Source of the DNA: Filosporella fistucella
Taxonomy: Eukaryota > Ascomycota > Leotiomycetes > Helotiales
Assembly: GCA_030077755.1 (NCBI GenBank)
Contig: JAQJZZ010000015.1
Location: 186,001-250,000, forward strand
Length of the DNA stretch: 64,000 nucleotides
Direction: 5' to 3'
The notes beneath the pieces are model-generated. The model worked only from the letters and a program-made list of their open reading frames with translations, was not told where the DNA came from and did no database searches. Both the position numbers and the translations under genes were made by a program. Positions 45,801 to 57,859 of this stretch are shown here, piece after piece (the first letter of the stretch is position 1; each line of letters starts with the position of its first letter).

Positions 45801-46216
45801 TCTCATCTGCACGTCCAGCAGAGAGTGGTTGTCGGCCCTTCACCACCTTTCGTTCTCTTCCCCCTCCCTTCCTCCACAACCTTCACCTTCACTTCATCAC
45901 CTCACCTTTGTCAATCCTGACACGAGAATACCTTCATTTTCAGTCGTCCCTCTTTTATCGACTTGTTAACGATCGTTGCCTTATCACGCTCACTACCCCT
46001 ACCTTACCTTACAAACGAACCCTTAATTGTTTACATTCTTGACCGACCATTCAAACGTACGATCCCCATCTCGCGATTTCTACCTTCGATTCAACCGGTC
46101 GATAATATTACCATCCCATAATCCAATTCGACATCGCCAATTCATTCGATCAATTTGTACAACTCGTTGCGCGATATAATTTTCAATATCGATCCTTGAG
46201 GATATCAGACGCCAAG
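42891..46216. other. Gene-poor region, about 3.3 kb
   Basis: Only short ORFs without domain features (for example 43742-43948 minus, 44231-44557 plus). A (GATGCA)n-type microsatellite lies near 45270-45300. A strong CT-rich tract at about 45720-45960 belongs to the SH3 gene's promoter or 5' leader. I saw no RNA gene. Confidence 0.45.
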
Positions 46217-47867
46217 ATGGGTCATAATCATGGTAATCTTCATCGTCGCCGCGATGCGAAACCTTTTGATCTGCCTTTCAAGATTCGAAATCCTTTCGCT
46301 CAACCCGAACCACAACCGCAGCAGACTGTTGTATCCGTGGTCTATGTAACGGCTTCTCCAACTTTTACGGGCGCAATTGGAGGCTATTCAACAGTAGGAG
46401 TCGCAGTTGATACTGAGGATGCACCAGCGACGACTGCAACAAAGGCAAAGACTTCAGATAAGGTTGTTGCCGATTCCACCAAGGCTCACACGACTCTGGT
46501 TACTTCAAAGACCAGCCTTCCAAGCTCAATCAATTCTCCAACATCAACACTCGCATCCACTATCCCGATCTTGGCGGCGACCGGTGCAATTACTTCAGGT
46601 GCTTCATCCAGGACCTCAGCGACCCTCGAATCCGCAACCTCGACTCCATCCTCTGCAGCAACTTCGAGTGGAATGAGCACTGGTGGAAAGGCAGGATTGG
46701 CAATTGGTATTCTACTTTTGATCGGAGCTGTGTTGTCTTTGGTATTGTTTTGTTTCAAGAAGAGAAAGGATGCCGCCAAACATGAACAATTGCAGGATGA
46801 GAAGCACGAATTCGCCAATGTTTCCAGACACGCAAGTACTCGCACGACTGCCACTGCTCCACGACTGTCTCTCCGACCTATCACTCAATTCATCCCTAAC
46901 TTGGCAGCTGAGAAGCGTGCTAGCCGTGGAAATGCCTTGAATACCGTTGCTGAGAATAGGCCTACTACTGGACAATCCAACAATCGCGAAAATCCATTCG
47001 GAAATCATGCTGAGACAATTGACACAACAAATGCTCGTGGACCTGAAGTCGTTCGGAACGTCAGAGCTAGCGATATTGCTGGTGCCGTTCTCAATGCTGG
47101 TGATGCTGCTGCTGCTGCTGCTCCAGTTACTCTCAAACGAAGTGCATCCAAGCGTGAAAATGCCCCAAAGCCTATGGACTTCACCAAATCTGGTCCTTTC
47201 ATGGGTCCTCCTAGCCCTGCTGCTTCTGAATTCAGCGTTTCTTCCGAAACTACTGCCAACCCAATTCAAACCGGTACCGGAGCTGCCATTGCAGCTGCAG
47301 GAGGTCCTGCTAACAGTGCCGTTCATCGTGTTCAACTCGACTTTAAGCCATCTATGGAGGATGAACTTGAATTACGTGCTGGTCAATTGATTCGACTCTT
47401 GCATGAGTATGATGATGGATGGGTAAGTTTTCATTTCCCCTTGATTGACTTAACTAACATATCAGGCTCTTTGCATTCGTCTCGATCGTTCTCAACAGGG
47501 AGTTGTTCCAAGAACCTGCCTCTCAACCCGACCAGTTAAACCTCGCCCACAAAACCCAAGAGGTCCACCACCAGGAGCACGTGGCCAAGGTCCACAAGTC
47601 AAACCACAATCTCCAAATTTTCAACGTCCAATGACCCCTAATGGACAACGACCAATGACTCCTAACGGTCGTCCTATGACTCCAACTGGTCAACCACCAA
47701 TGTCACCACAACAAAGTCGTTCAAGATCAAATTCGGCTGCTCAAACCCCAGGTCGTAGAAATACTCCACCAGGACCAAGTCCAATGAACCCTCAACAATT
47801 CGAAGCTGGATCTCCACCACAAGGTTCTCAAATCGGCAGAAAACCAGTTCCAGGTCAAGCCTTGTAA
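46217..47867 (+). CDS. SH3-domain single-pass membrane protein
   Basis: Two exons (46217-47422, 47466-47867), separated by a 43-bp intron with CTAAC before the acceptor, give 535 residues. There is a Ser/Thr-rich outer part and one membrane span at about residues 160-183 (AGLAIGILLLIGAVLSLVLF). A long cytoplasmic region includes a polyalanine run encoded by GCT repeats. An SH3 domain at about 368-425 (VQLDFKPSMEDELELRAGQL, LHEYDDGWALCIRL, GVVPRTCL) is split by the intron. A Pro-rich tail repeats RPMTPNG/PPMSPQQ. The layout recalls Fus1/Sho1-like polarity and signalling scaffolds. ATG 46217 was used; the frame upstream has only TTG. Confidence 0.87.
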
Positions 47868-48963
47868 AATATCGACCTTCGAATTTTTGACCGGATTTAT
47901 TTTAGAGATTGGTTTATGGCGTAATGGGGAGGCTGGATTGAAATGATCGATACGACGAATGTAGATTTTTTGGTTTCTCATTTTCTTTGTCGTGTTTTCC
48001 TTTTCAGTCTAAGGATATTTTGTCACATTAACTTCGATTCTTTGCACATTTCATTTGAGCAGTGGATGATACACTATGCTATCAGTAATGTGTATTTTCC
48101 TTTTTCTGCTCTGTTTTTTCTTGCTTCTTTGTTATGGAGGATGCATGCCATGGCTGTATCTGATTGCTTCAGTTGTGGTCCTGCAGAGAGTGGGAATTGG
48201 ATGGCTCTTAGGTCTATGGTAGTTGTGATGGAGGAGGTTCAAAGTGTGCATGCATACTTTGGTGGAGTGTAGATAGCTGGTAGAGTGTGGTATGCACATG
48301 AATGGAGCAATCTGCTAGTTCTTTAGATGTATTGATGTGAGATTATTGTTCGAATACTCCGAGCCTTGATTATTCCAGAAATCCCAGTGAGACAGCTTTC
48401 CCAAGTGGATTTCTTCTATACGGGTCGAGACCTTCATTCACGACTGCTAAAGTTCCAAAGCTCCTCATTCACTCTCAGTTCTTAGCATACACTTTTTAAA
48501 AGCTCTTACCGAAATCAAACTACCTACTTGCCATGCAAGATTAGCTGATTCTAGCTTTAGCTAGACCAAACTCTCCGAAATGGAAGCAATAGCGAGTACC
48601 CTCAAATTCTTGGGATCCAAAACTCTCAAGAAGCAACTCTACGTGAATATTGCGTTTCTAAATACCTAGAAAATTACTGTCCTAATGCTTTGGACCCGGG
48701 TATCTAAGGGCGAATCCCTTGATATAATTCAGGTTCTAAGATAGAAGTACTTCGTTGTGGGCAAAGCAGAGCAAATTGTCAAGTGAAAACAGAGTCGATG
48801 TGATGTAAAGCCTCTCTCTCAATGAGCGAAAATTGAGAAAAGACAAAAAGAGAGAACAAAACATTTACTGGGTTTTGGGTTATGCCCAATAGCCAGAACA
48901 ACCAAAAATATGTACGTATATATATATATAAGGAATGAAGTAAAAACCGGCAAAACTCCAGTG
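47868..48963. other. Intergenic region
   Basis: Contains a short (TA)n tract near 48916-48932. No gene was recognised; ORFs such as 47943-48272 (+) lack features. Confidence 0.45.
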
Positions 48964-49068
48964 TACCCCTCCGAAGATGAGATACACCTTAGAAAACCCC
49001 AATAGAGCTTTTAAAGCAGTCATTTTTAGAGTTGAGCGACTATCAACTAACCACTCGGCCAGAGGGAC
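48964..49068 (-). repeat. tRNA-Ser/Leu-like relic or SINE head
   Basis: On the minus strand this begins GTCCCTC-TGGCCGAGTGGTTAG, the acceptor start and D-arm (A-box) of a type II tRNA. It ends with GAGGGGT, which can pair with the first seven bases if two G-U pairs are allowed. AAGGTG...CATCTT could form a T-arm-like stem, but the GGTTCGAATCC B-box is missing and the anticodon arm is unconvincing. A degenerate tRNA or the head of a tRNA-derived SINE fits better than a functional tRNA. Confidence 0.45.
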
Positions 49069-49461
49069 ATAGGGACTTCATTGCGGTATGGTAGTCCACT
49101 GCCTATTCATGTATAACCTACTTAGGCAATGTTGCTTTGAGTCATGTTCTTTCTTATATGGAAGGGGAGTTTCTTTGGGATGTTTCCCGCAAGCAATAGA
49201 CTCTTCTGGGTCTTGAAGTCAAGTAATTGAGGATTAATTATAAGTGCGACAATATTTTATTTCCCGGCCTCCACGGCAGTGGCCCCCGGAGGGCCAGCGG
49301 AGCGTCACTCGTGAGTCGTTAATGCTAGAGTGTATTATGGCAAACGATGGATGGAGACAGTGTATAAGTATATCAAGCTTCATCAAATTCATATCTAGGT
49401 ACAGCAAATTCTATCTCCCTTCATCCACAAACTCTCTAATCTACCCCCCTCCACCCCTTAC
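49069..49461. other. Intergenic region
   Basis: Downstream of the DUF1996 gene; nothing recognisable. Confidence 0.45.
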
Positions 49462-50884
49462 TCACTCATAAGTCAACCCCAACCCTCCAGGCAACTCCTG
49501 CAACCACCCTTCCGTCTCCTCAACCGCCGTCTGTCTATTAACGCACTTATTCGCCTCCTCCGCACTCTGCGTCTTAACTCCCTCACACGTATCCCCCGTA
49601 CACCTCTGATCCATCGCTTTCTGTAAGACGCCCTCTTTCCATCCAAATAGGTAATCGCCATGCCAGCCGTAGCCGAGTGGATCACCCATGCTGTATACGA
49701 AAGGGTTGCTGCCGTCGAGGGGCCAGAGGGAGGGATCGTTGAAGGGGCGTGTGTCCCACATTATTTCGTACATGAGTTGGGGCAGGCGGATGGGGTGAGA
49801 GGAGGGACAGGCAGAGGAGGATTCGAAGGAACCGGAAGAAGGGTAGGAGACGTGGTCTTTGTGGTTGGGGGAGTCGAGGTTTATGCCGTCCCAGCAGCTA
49901 GGTATGATGGTTAGCGGTCTTTGTTTGGTCTTGTAAAGATTCTCTCTGATCCCAGCTATCTCATCTTCCCCTGATATCTCCTTCTATCATACACACACAC
50001 ACAAATGTTTCAAGCATGGAATGAAAAGCTAAGAATCTATGAAACTTACGTAGGGAATGTAATCGTAGCTCTGATGCCACCACCACACTGCTCTGCAGGC
50101 AACGCAGCTGTATCATTTCCCGTACAAGGCGCGCCTCCAAAGGGATCCTGCGCAATATTGCTGAAGCAGCGGTGACAGAGTTGTTTCTGCATTCCGAGCT
50201 TTGTGCGAAGCATTGGATCTCCGACGATCATGCGGAAGCCCTGGTGGTGTCAGTATAATCTCAGCTCGACTCTTGTTCTTGAAGCAGTTATGGATTAGAG
50301 AACAAGGAGATTTTGTATGCAAACCAAGGACGACATGGCTAGGTGGAGAAAAAGCCAAAGTGAATGATTGCAACCAGAAAATTCTGAATGCTGGGCAGGA
50401 AGAAGAAGTAAAAGAAACAGAAGACACATACCTGTTTAAAAGCAGTAACCTTAGTCTTCCCATCATAAGGCGGAATATAATAAACCGTCAATCCTCCATT
50501 CTTCCCCTTCAGTCCCAAATTAACCATCTGTTCGACCCTCTTAAAACTGCCATTCCTGGCTCTAAAAAACAAATTCGCAGTCCAGTAGTTACTAAAATCC
50601 TCACTGAAGGTACAACTCGTACATGTACTTTCTTTTGAAGGATCAAAGGTTACTGGAGGCATAGAAGCATTGAATGAGTTCCCGCCTGCGATTTGATGGA
50701 GATGTGTGGATGGGATTGCGGCGGGTTGGACGAGAGGATCGAGACGCTCGATGGTTAGCTGGGAACATTCGAAACGGAGCATGGCGGCTGTGGCACAGCA
50801 TTGGCGGGGGGAGAGGGGGGTGGATAGGGTGAGAGGGAGGGAGAGAAGGGGGAGGAGGGCGAGGGAGAGGGAGAGGAGATGCAT
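49462..50884 (-). CDS. DUF1996 secreted protein
   Basis: Three exons (50884-50432, 50240-50050, 49897-49462) give 359 residues. A signal peptide (LLSLSLALLPLLSLPLTLS) precedes the diagnostic DUF1996 run: MLRFECSQLTIERLDPLVQP, HLHQIAGGNSFN, STCTSCTFSEDFSNYWTANL, GFRMIVGDP, CWDGINLDSPNHKDH and FVYSMGDPLGYGWHGDYLFG. The family is secreted and common in plant-associated and wood-decay fungi; its activity is not established. Conserved Cys are present throughout. The carboxyl end is short and without a carbohydrate-binding module. Introns of 191 and 152 bp are longer than in other genes here but have good borders. Confidence 0.9.
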
Positions 50885-51862
50885 TTTGGGTTTTGTTTAG
50901 GGTGAGAAGGGAAAGTGGAGGAATGAAGATGAGGAGACAGAAGAAACAGAGAATATAGAAAAGAGATATGGTACTCATTATATCCCTCCCTCCCTTCCTC
51001 GCATCTCCCATCCGCTCTCGGAAAAACCATCTTATCTTTTCAATATATCACCTATATATCCAAGCCGCCCTAGACTCTTAGCAATGATACACGACCACTG
51101 CGCAGACCATTCTCTTAATCAGCCACTGCATACCCATAGATTACATATATGACATTACCATCCGGTACTTGTAGCCTGTTATGAGCGCCGCAATTCGGCA
51201 TCACGGCAATATGTATGGGAGTTTGTGACGAAGGGGCTCGTTTGAAGTAGCTAGGAATAAATGAGTGTAGATGAGATTATGATGTGTATGGATAGATGGA
51301 TAATTAGAATTTGTTCTAGAATGTAGGTCGTTTGGAAATAGAAGGGAGGGTGATGAGGTTGGGGAAAGAGGCTGAATTGATGTTGTATTGGTCAGGGGGG
51401 AAATATTTGATCACGTGTGCGAAATACTTCTTCTGATTGAGGTTTATGTTCAAGGAGTATTATTGAAAGAGGACAGACTAATGGTTTGCCAAAAGATTAT
51501 TTGATTTGTTTTGTTACTTAGAGGAGATGGTTTCAAAGATGCATTGAGAAGTCGCATTTAGTGCACGATGTTTAGTTGATAATTTGAATTTATTCCTACC
51601 TCGATTTCATAACAAGGCTCTGCTTTTCCACTTGGGAAATCAGAGTTTGGAATTTTAGAGGTGGTGAGTAGATTTTAAGAAGTGTGAGTGAGTCGTAGGT
51701 AGCAAGGACAGAAAGACAATAAGAGAAACGAAAGAGTTCAGAAGCTCAGATAAAGACGGCGTGGAAGAGCTCATAGAGCCAACCTCTGCTCGCCACCCAT
51801 TCTGCCATCGTCTTCTCTTCCTAATTTTCTTCCTCCTTTTCAGTATCATCATCTGTTCGAGA
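50885..51862. other. Intergenic region
   Basis: The upstream region of the DUF1996 gene and downstream of the hypothetical gene. No feature was seen. Confidence 0.45.
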
Positions 51863-52819
51863 TTATTGCCTTTCTTTCTGCGTTTCCCCATGGTTTCTCA
51901 CCTTTTCAGTCCCATGCAAGTCCGAGACTTCCTCCTCAGTGTCTTCTTTACAAGTATCGAAAAGGCAACCAAAGATTGATTCATCATGCCAAAGTCCTTC
52001 CTCGGGGTCTTCGACAAATGTTTCGAAACAGCTATCAATGAAAGCTTGGTCATGCAGAATTTCTTTCAATAGCTCCATAGTCTTTGCATCATTCTTCCAA
52101 GACATGCCCCCGCACCTACAAGTGTATTTAAAAGAAGGGTTATAATTGTCTCCTCTGGAACCTGTTGCCCATTTGGTACTTTGGGATGGCGCTGTAGCTT
52201 GTACAAGGCGTAGCTGTACTTCTTCAACCTCATTCTCACCATTCCAATGATCAAGATATTTTCCCTTCCTCTCCTCCGCCCAGCTTTCCTTCCTCTCCTT
52301 CACGCGCAACCCCCATTTCTTACCTCCACGTCCACCACTTTTCTTTCTCCATCCCCCTTCTCGTTTATATTCTTTCCCATTACTACTCCACCGCCCTTTC
52401 TTCCCTCCTTTCCCTTTCTCACCTTTAGTCCCGAATCTTGTCTCCTTCTCCCAGGCCCCTTCCCTATCGAAAGCGAATTTGTAAAGAGTTTTGATCGGAA
52501 GGGGAAGGAAAAATGGATTAGAGAGGCCATTGGACATGCAAAAATTGAGGATGGAGGTGTTTGGGGGCCGGTATGGAGACCCGGAACGGTAGAATTCTTC
52601 GAGAACACGTTCGGCGTTGCTGCGAGGAATAAGAAGTGGAGGGCAAGGGTGAAGGGTGAATAGACGGCGGATTTCCCGTTCTCTGTAAGCCTGGAGTTTG
52701 TAAAAACAGAGGGCTTCAAAGTTGTAGAAGGGCTTGAAAAAGGAGGTAAAAGCGCCTTCAGTCAGATATTGGATGTTTGGGCGGTTTAGTTTCTTAGTGG
52801 TGGTTGTGGTGGATGGCAT
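51863..52819 (-). CDS. Hypothetical protein with basic middle and acidic end
   Basis: A single open frame of 318 residues from ATG 52819 (MPSTTTTTKKLNRPN). I do not recognise a family. Visible parts are a Phe/Tyr-rich amino region (FKPFYNFEALCFYKLQAYRE), a strongly basic Gly/Lys stretch (KGEKGKGGKKGRWSSNGKEY), a CRCGG segment and an acidic carboxyl region. The frame is open for another 77 codons upstream with several ATGs, so the start is uncertain. The length and composition support coding, but shared homologs were not testable. Confidence 0.5.
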   Translation of the reverse strand: MPSTTTTTKKLNRPNIQYLTEGAFTSFFKPFYNFEALCFYKLQAYREREIRRLFTLHPCPPLLIPRSNAERVLEEFYRSGSPYRPPNTSILNFCMSNGLSNPFFLPLPIKTLYKFAFDREGAWEKETRFGTKGEKGKGGKKGRWSSNGKEYKREGGWRKKSGGRGGKKWGLRVKERKESWAEERKGKYLDHWNGENEVEEVQLRLVQATAPSQSTKWATGSRGDNYNPSFKYTCRCGGMSWKNDAKTMELLKEILHDQAFIDSCFETFVEDPEEGLWHDESIFGCLFDTCKEDTEEEVSDLHGTEKVRNHGETQKERQ

Positions 52820-54456
52820 GGTTGGTACTATGTGAGAATGTTGATGATCCAGTTTGAATTGTTGGCGATGGTGGGGTTGGAGTGGACATTGGGAGTGTGA
52901 TCGCTCGATCTTTATCATGAGATTATATAATTGTTTCAAGAGCAAATAGTATTGTTCGCCATCGTCTTGCTGTAAAAGAACATGTTGAGCAGTTATCATA
53001 ATTGACATTACACATAAAGAAGTACTGTACGCATAGAGAAGGATTAACACAACAGATGTAGATGAAAGAACAAAGAAGATTCAATGTCTCGAAGCATGTC
53101 TCGAAGATGAATGTCTGTCATATACCGAAGCGAAGTTAAGCAAAACTTGAGTATTCTCTACTACTTTAACTTCTCTTAGGAAGAAGGTATCTGCCGATTT
53201 TCTCTGTTCGAGGCTAACTATGACTATAGAAACACTCCTTTAGGGTTCTGAACTAGATAAACCTTTGAGTAAAAAAAATTTCTCAACGGAGCAAGACGTC
53301 TCCAGGTAAGTAGTGCAGAAGCCGTAGCTCACTAGAGTGGAATCCTTTAACGGCTACTGGATCCGCCCTTGAACAATGAGGAGCAGAGTAGAGTTCAAGG
53401 GGATTCTAGCAATCTGATTTCAGACTTGCTTCCAACCGTCGTCGCCTGTTCACGGACTGTCGCGGTCGTGCTGATTACCATTGAGATCCTTGGCGATAGT
53501 TTCCTTATAACACAATATGTCGGACACAGAAAGGTGGTCGAAAACTTCTACTCCATAATCATTGCACCAAAAAATTGAATCCCAATTTAGCTCATCTACA
53601 CGAATAAAAACGCTCGATGCAGGAGCCATTTGAGACGTGGCATGAAATTGATACAATGCATGTCGACGACTAAGCGAGACGCTGAGCTTATATACTACGA
53701 AAACGAAGGTGTCGCTGCTTTGAGGGAGGGTGATTTGGAAGCAAAGATGAAAGTGAAAGTGAGGTAGAGAATAGTGACTTCTATATAAAGTAAATACAAG
53801 GTTTGACATGTATAAGCCACTTCGCTAGTATAGGACATTAGAACTTGTGCAATAACCTAAAAGATACAAAGACTTTCTACATTGTTGGAATTTGCAAACT
53901 AGGAATAGGATATCAAAGAAGGTAAATTATTGTCCAAAAGCGTATAGACTTTGAAATTACAAATTATTGACTTCCAGAATTCAGCGGTTGAATAGGCGGA
54001 AATGACATCGCCTCCTCGCCAGACTTCAAATATCAAAGGTTTACCAATCTAGGAATAGAACATTGGACTAAGGTCCAGGACAAATAGCCCCTGCTATGAA
54101 TTTAGTGTAGAGTGATTCTTCTATCACCAAATAGAGCATCGAACATGTGCAGATGACATGTAGCATTTCTCGCACTTTCAGCCCTGATTGGCTTTGTCAT
54201 CTTGGAATCTAGCTGACTTCCGACAGGAAATATACAATGGAATATGAGATTTGAGAAACAAAACAATGCACATCCAAAGTGATAGAATACGACGTCGAAG
54301 AAAGTCCAGAAATCGTAGGAGATTGATAATGATACAAGAGAAAGGTTTCGTGAAAGCATCAAACATCCAACCGGGTATCATTAATATATCCAACCCTACC
54401 CAGCCCAATCTTGCCGCACCTAGAGCCCACCCAAGCTGAACGCCATCCAAATCAAA
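52820..54456. other. Intergenic region
   Basis: Contains ORF 53450-53809 (-), which has no features. Nothing assignable. Confidence 0.4.
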
Positions 54457-56371
54457 TTATACCTTCGGGGCAATAGTCAGAACAACCCACTTGACTGTAC
54501 CCTCTTCATCTTTCAGAGGTGTCCAATGGGTCACATATCTCTCTTCTACTCTCCTTAACCCCTCTTTCTCGCCTCCAAACCAACCACTTCCCTTCCTTTC
54601 TTGAAACCCGGTCAAGAGACCCGTCTCAACGCTTACTGCCTTGCCACTTCTTAGAGCATCCCGAACGCTTTGTCGGAAAATCTTCGCAACGGAAGAAGAG
54701 GACGAAGCTGAGTGCTCGGCAAGAACCTTGAAGATGTCTTTGTTATATATTGGCGCGATGCCACCATTTGGAAGATTGAGACAAAGCATGTCGATAATAC
54801 CGGGCGAATAATGCTGAATCATGAGCGCTTGAGTTGTCGCATTCCATGTCATGACAACGTACTATGATCGTTAGAAAGATGCAAATACAAGGACGGACCA
54901 ATTACCTTTGAGTACGCAGTATAAAACGCTTCAACCTGATTTTTGAAACCCATCTTCCCTACACGATTGATCAATTCTTGTTCCATTCCAGCCTCATCTC
55001 TTACTCGAACTTTAGTCGACATAGGGAGCGCTGAAGGATTGTATTTACGCCAACTTTTGAAAAATGAACTCCTTGTTTTACTGTTTTGGCTAGACTCTCG
55101 GCTTTTCACGCTAGATGGGCGGTTTTTCGTAGCAGCTATTTCGTCCAATCTGTCTAACTCATCGTCGTTAACACTTAGTACTCGTAGTACGTCATTACAG
55201 GAATGTATTGTCGTGCTGCAATTAATCTGTCCTCCCAAGAAAAAGCTCACTTCGCCCTTTTCATTGAGAAGTGGCGAAACGTAGAGCAAATTCCAAAATG
55301 GATCACCATTTTTTCGATAATTCAAAAGTAGCTCCACCGTCTCCTCGCAACTATCAATCGAAGCACGTAGACGCCTTGTAGCGATCCGGTCTGTGAGCTC
55401 GCCCTGAAGAAACCTACAATTACGGGGAACAATATCTTTGCGGGAATAGCCTGTAACCGAAACGAAACCGTCCGATGCAAATCGAATAGGATTATCCGCA
55501 ACATTTGGATCTGTCAAACAGAAACAATCACCCAATCCTTGGAATCGCTCCCTGTTATCTGCCAGAGCCATTGTGGCTTGTGCAGTGACCTGATGCTTGA
55601 CAAATCTTGGATATATATCACTCGCTAGCAGTTTTTCCACATGCTCTTGAGCCCCATTGAAAATCGTTTCCAGCGCAGGTAAGGTAAATTGTGTGGTCTG
55701 TTTGATATCCGACGACACACGTTTGATGAGTTGATGAGATATATTGACTTGACGTGGTGCATCAGGTGAGGTATATGTTGTATGGATTGTACCTAATGTT
55801 TGCATGACTTCATCCAATAGCCGATTGTACCTGTCGACCTTTTACAGTGATTAGCTGTCGCTCGACTGAGGAAAACTTTCTGCAAAGATTGCAATTAGAC
55901 GGAGCTACCGCCGAAACATACCTTTTGTAGGAATTCCATATTTTCACCACATGCCCTGCTCTGGCAAAATCTCAGGAACCTGTGAGCCGTGGTGGGATTA
56001 TGCAACACAATCTGAAAAACCTCCGAACTAAAAAAATCTGCCATATTTCCATTCGTCGTAACCATTACAGAAGCTGTATGTCCACTCCTACTACTCGCTT
56101 CATCACTCTGCCTTGTAGATCGCTTGCTTCTGGGGCTGTCTCGCTCAGATTGCGCTGCAGACGAACCTCCAATATTGTCGTCATGGACCCTCTGCTGATT
56201 TCGTTTACCATTGGGAGAATGGGGTGAGACTGGTCCGAGAGGAGGAGTCTTATTGATACTCAAATTTGATTCACTGCCGCGAGGATTAATGTGTTGATTC
56301 GGTGCCAGAGAATTTCCACTCTGAATAACCTGGTCAATTGTTTCTGCCGTTTCCACGAGCGGAGGAGCCAT
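54457..56371 (-). CDS. RGS-LOV blue-light photoreceptor (BcLOV4-like)
   Basis: Three exons (56371-55922, 55838-54906, 54861-54457) give 595 residues. A Ser-rich, charged amino end precedes an RGS domain starting near residue 109 (FFSSEVFQIVLHNPTTAHRF, RACGENMEFLQK). A LOV domain at about 248-365 holds the flavin-binding PRNCRFLQG, with the adduct-forming Cys at 291, plus NYRKNGDPFWNLLYVSP and FFLGGQINCS. Linker SSFFKSWRKYNPSALP is basic and aromatic, as expected for a membrane-binding helix. The end (KYVVMTWNATTQALMI, LPNGGIAPIYNKDIF) is the carboxyl domain of this family. In Botrytis the homolog BcLOV4 moves to the plasma membrane in blue light; the same is inferred here. Confidence 0.92.
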
Positions 56372-57859
56372 TGTATGAAGTCTACACATGACAAGAGGGG
56401 GGTTGCAGCGAAAGATAAGTCTCTGTACGTTGTGGTCCCACCTCAGCAGTCCAATTTGGAGGCTGTGGATCTGCAATCAATAGACTAGAAGTGGGATGGA
56501 GGGGACTCCTCAGTCGGGCTTGACCAATTTTGGTGAAGCTTAATCGCTGGATCGAGTCTAAAATCGGGGAAAAGGCCAATATTTGTAAGAAATCGGAACG
56601 TTGGTAGGTAGTCTTACGCCTGGCGGATACGCCATTCACCATCCATTGGGTTGGGAAGCCCCAGATATATCGACCAAGTCTGTACTCCCTTCATATGCCC
56701 TCGAGGATGGGGGCATCCAATCTGCAGGACGATACAATATCGAGTTCATGCCAGGAACCAGGGAGATGCACATGCAATATGCACACATCCGATGCCCAGA
56801 AACGCCATTTCTTCCTCTTTTGGTACCTGGAGTGTGCCTCCTGAACGTGCCGCGCTGATGTTGTGCCGTCCACTGCAAGATTGGGTTTGCTGAGGAATGA
56901 CCTGCAGTGAATCCGTCACAATAATCGGCAGCTAGCGCGATCGTGCACAATTTCTTAAAGACATAAGACGTTCCACAATAATGATTGTAATGTGCGAGCA
57001 GAGATGCTCGAATATGCCTCTATCTTTTGTTGAAGTAGAAAAGTTGAATTGATGATTGTCACTGCAGAATGTACAAGGGTAGAGTATGTTTGCGGGGAAT
57101 TAGCAATCAGTGCTCCGGCAGGGTTTAATCACGATCGGATTCTCGCTACATGCCGAGGACAGGACAAATCGGGTCAGAGCAATTCCCTTGCTCATCAACA
57201 GTTTCTTTTCTTTTTTCTGTCGATCCTCGCGAATTGCTTCAATTTCCTCAATCAAGGCCCAATAATCTGTTATCAACTCATCAAGACGTCTGTTTGCTCC
57301 CACAAAACTTGTCTGATCTTTTCTGCAAGTGTCCATGATTTCTGCAGGTAGCGCAAGCATGATCCCTTCCGCAACGAGGTCTGAGCTGATCAGGGACTAG
57401 AAAACGGTTGTCGGTGCCTTAATATCGAACTTTATTGGCGAGATGTTTTTGCTACAGGATCAGACGATTTTTAGGATGTTGGGATGAAATCTCATTCAAA
57501 GCGACTGCCTTGTGCACCAAAGAGTTACTCCTTTACATGAAAAATGGTGGACGCTTCGGCATAAATATACCAGGGCTTTGGTCTTCAGCAGTCAGCCCCA
57601 TATGTGGACCTGAGTGAGTTCAAGGTTGCAGAAACCAGCTCCCTATCAAAGCCTCTAAGTGACTACCTTCGCATGCGGCACACTTCCCGTAGGCCGGAAC
57701 TGTCACCCTTCCAGTTGGCTTGCACATGCATGTTGATCGGTCCCTCAAAATCCAAACGAAAAACAAATCTTGAGTGCCGAACTAAAAGGTTTGGGCAGCA
57801 AAAAATTATATGTTATTATTCATTACATCATACTCGTACAGCAGTCAACTACTTTCCCC
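56372..57859. other. Intergenic region with a possible small ORF
   Basis: An 86-codon ORF at 57100-57360 (-) begins MLALPAEIMDTC and has a helical, charged middle (LDELITDYWALIEEIEAIRE). It could be a small gene or exon, but no family was recognised. The rest shows nothing. Confidence 0.3.

Noticed and set aside
46407..47390. Several long ORFs in other frames of the SH3 gene
   Set aside because: Shadows of the real frame produced by Ser/Thr/Ala-rich codons.
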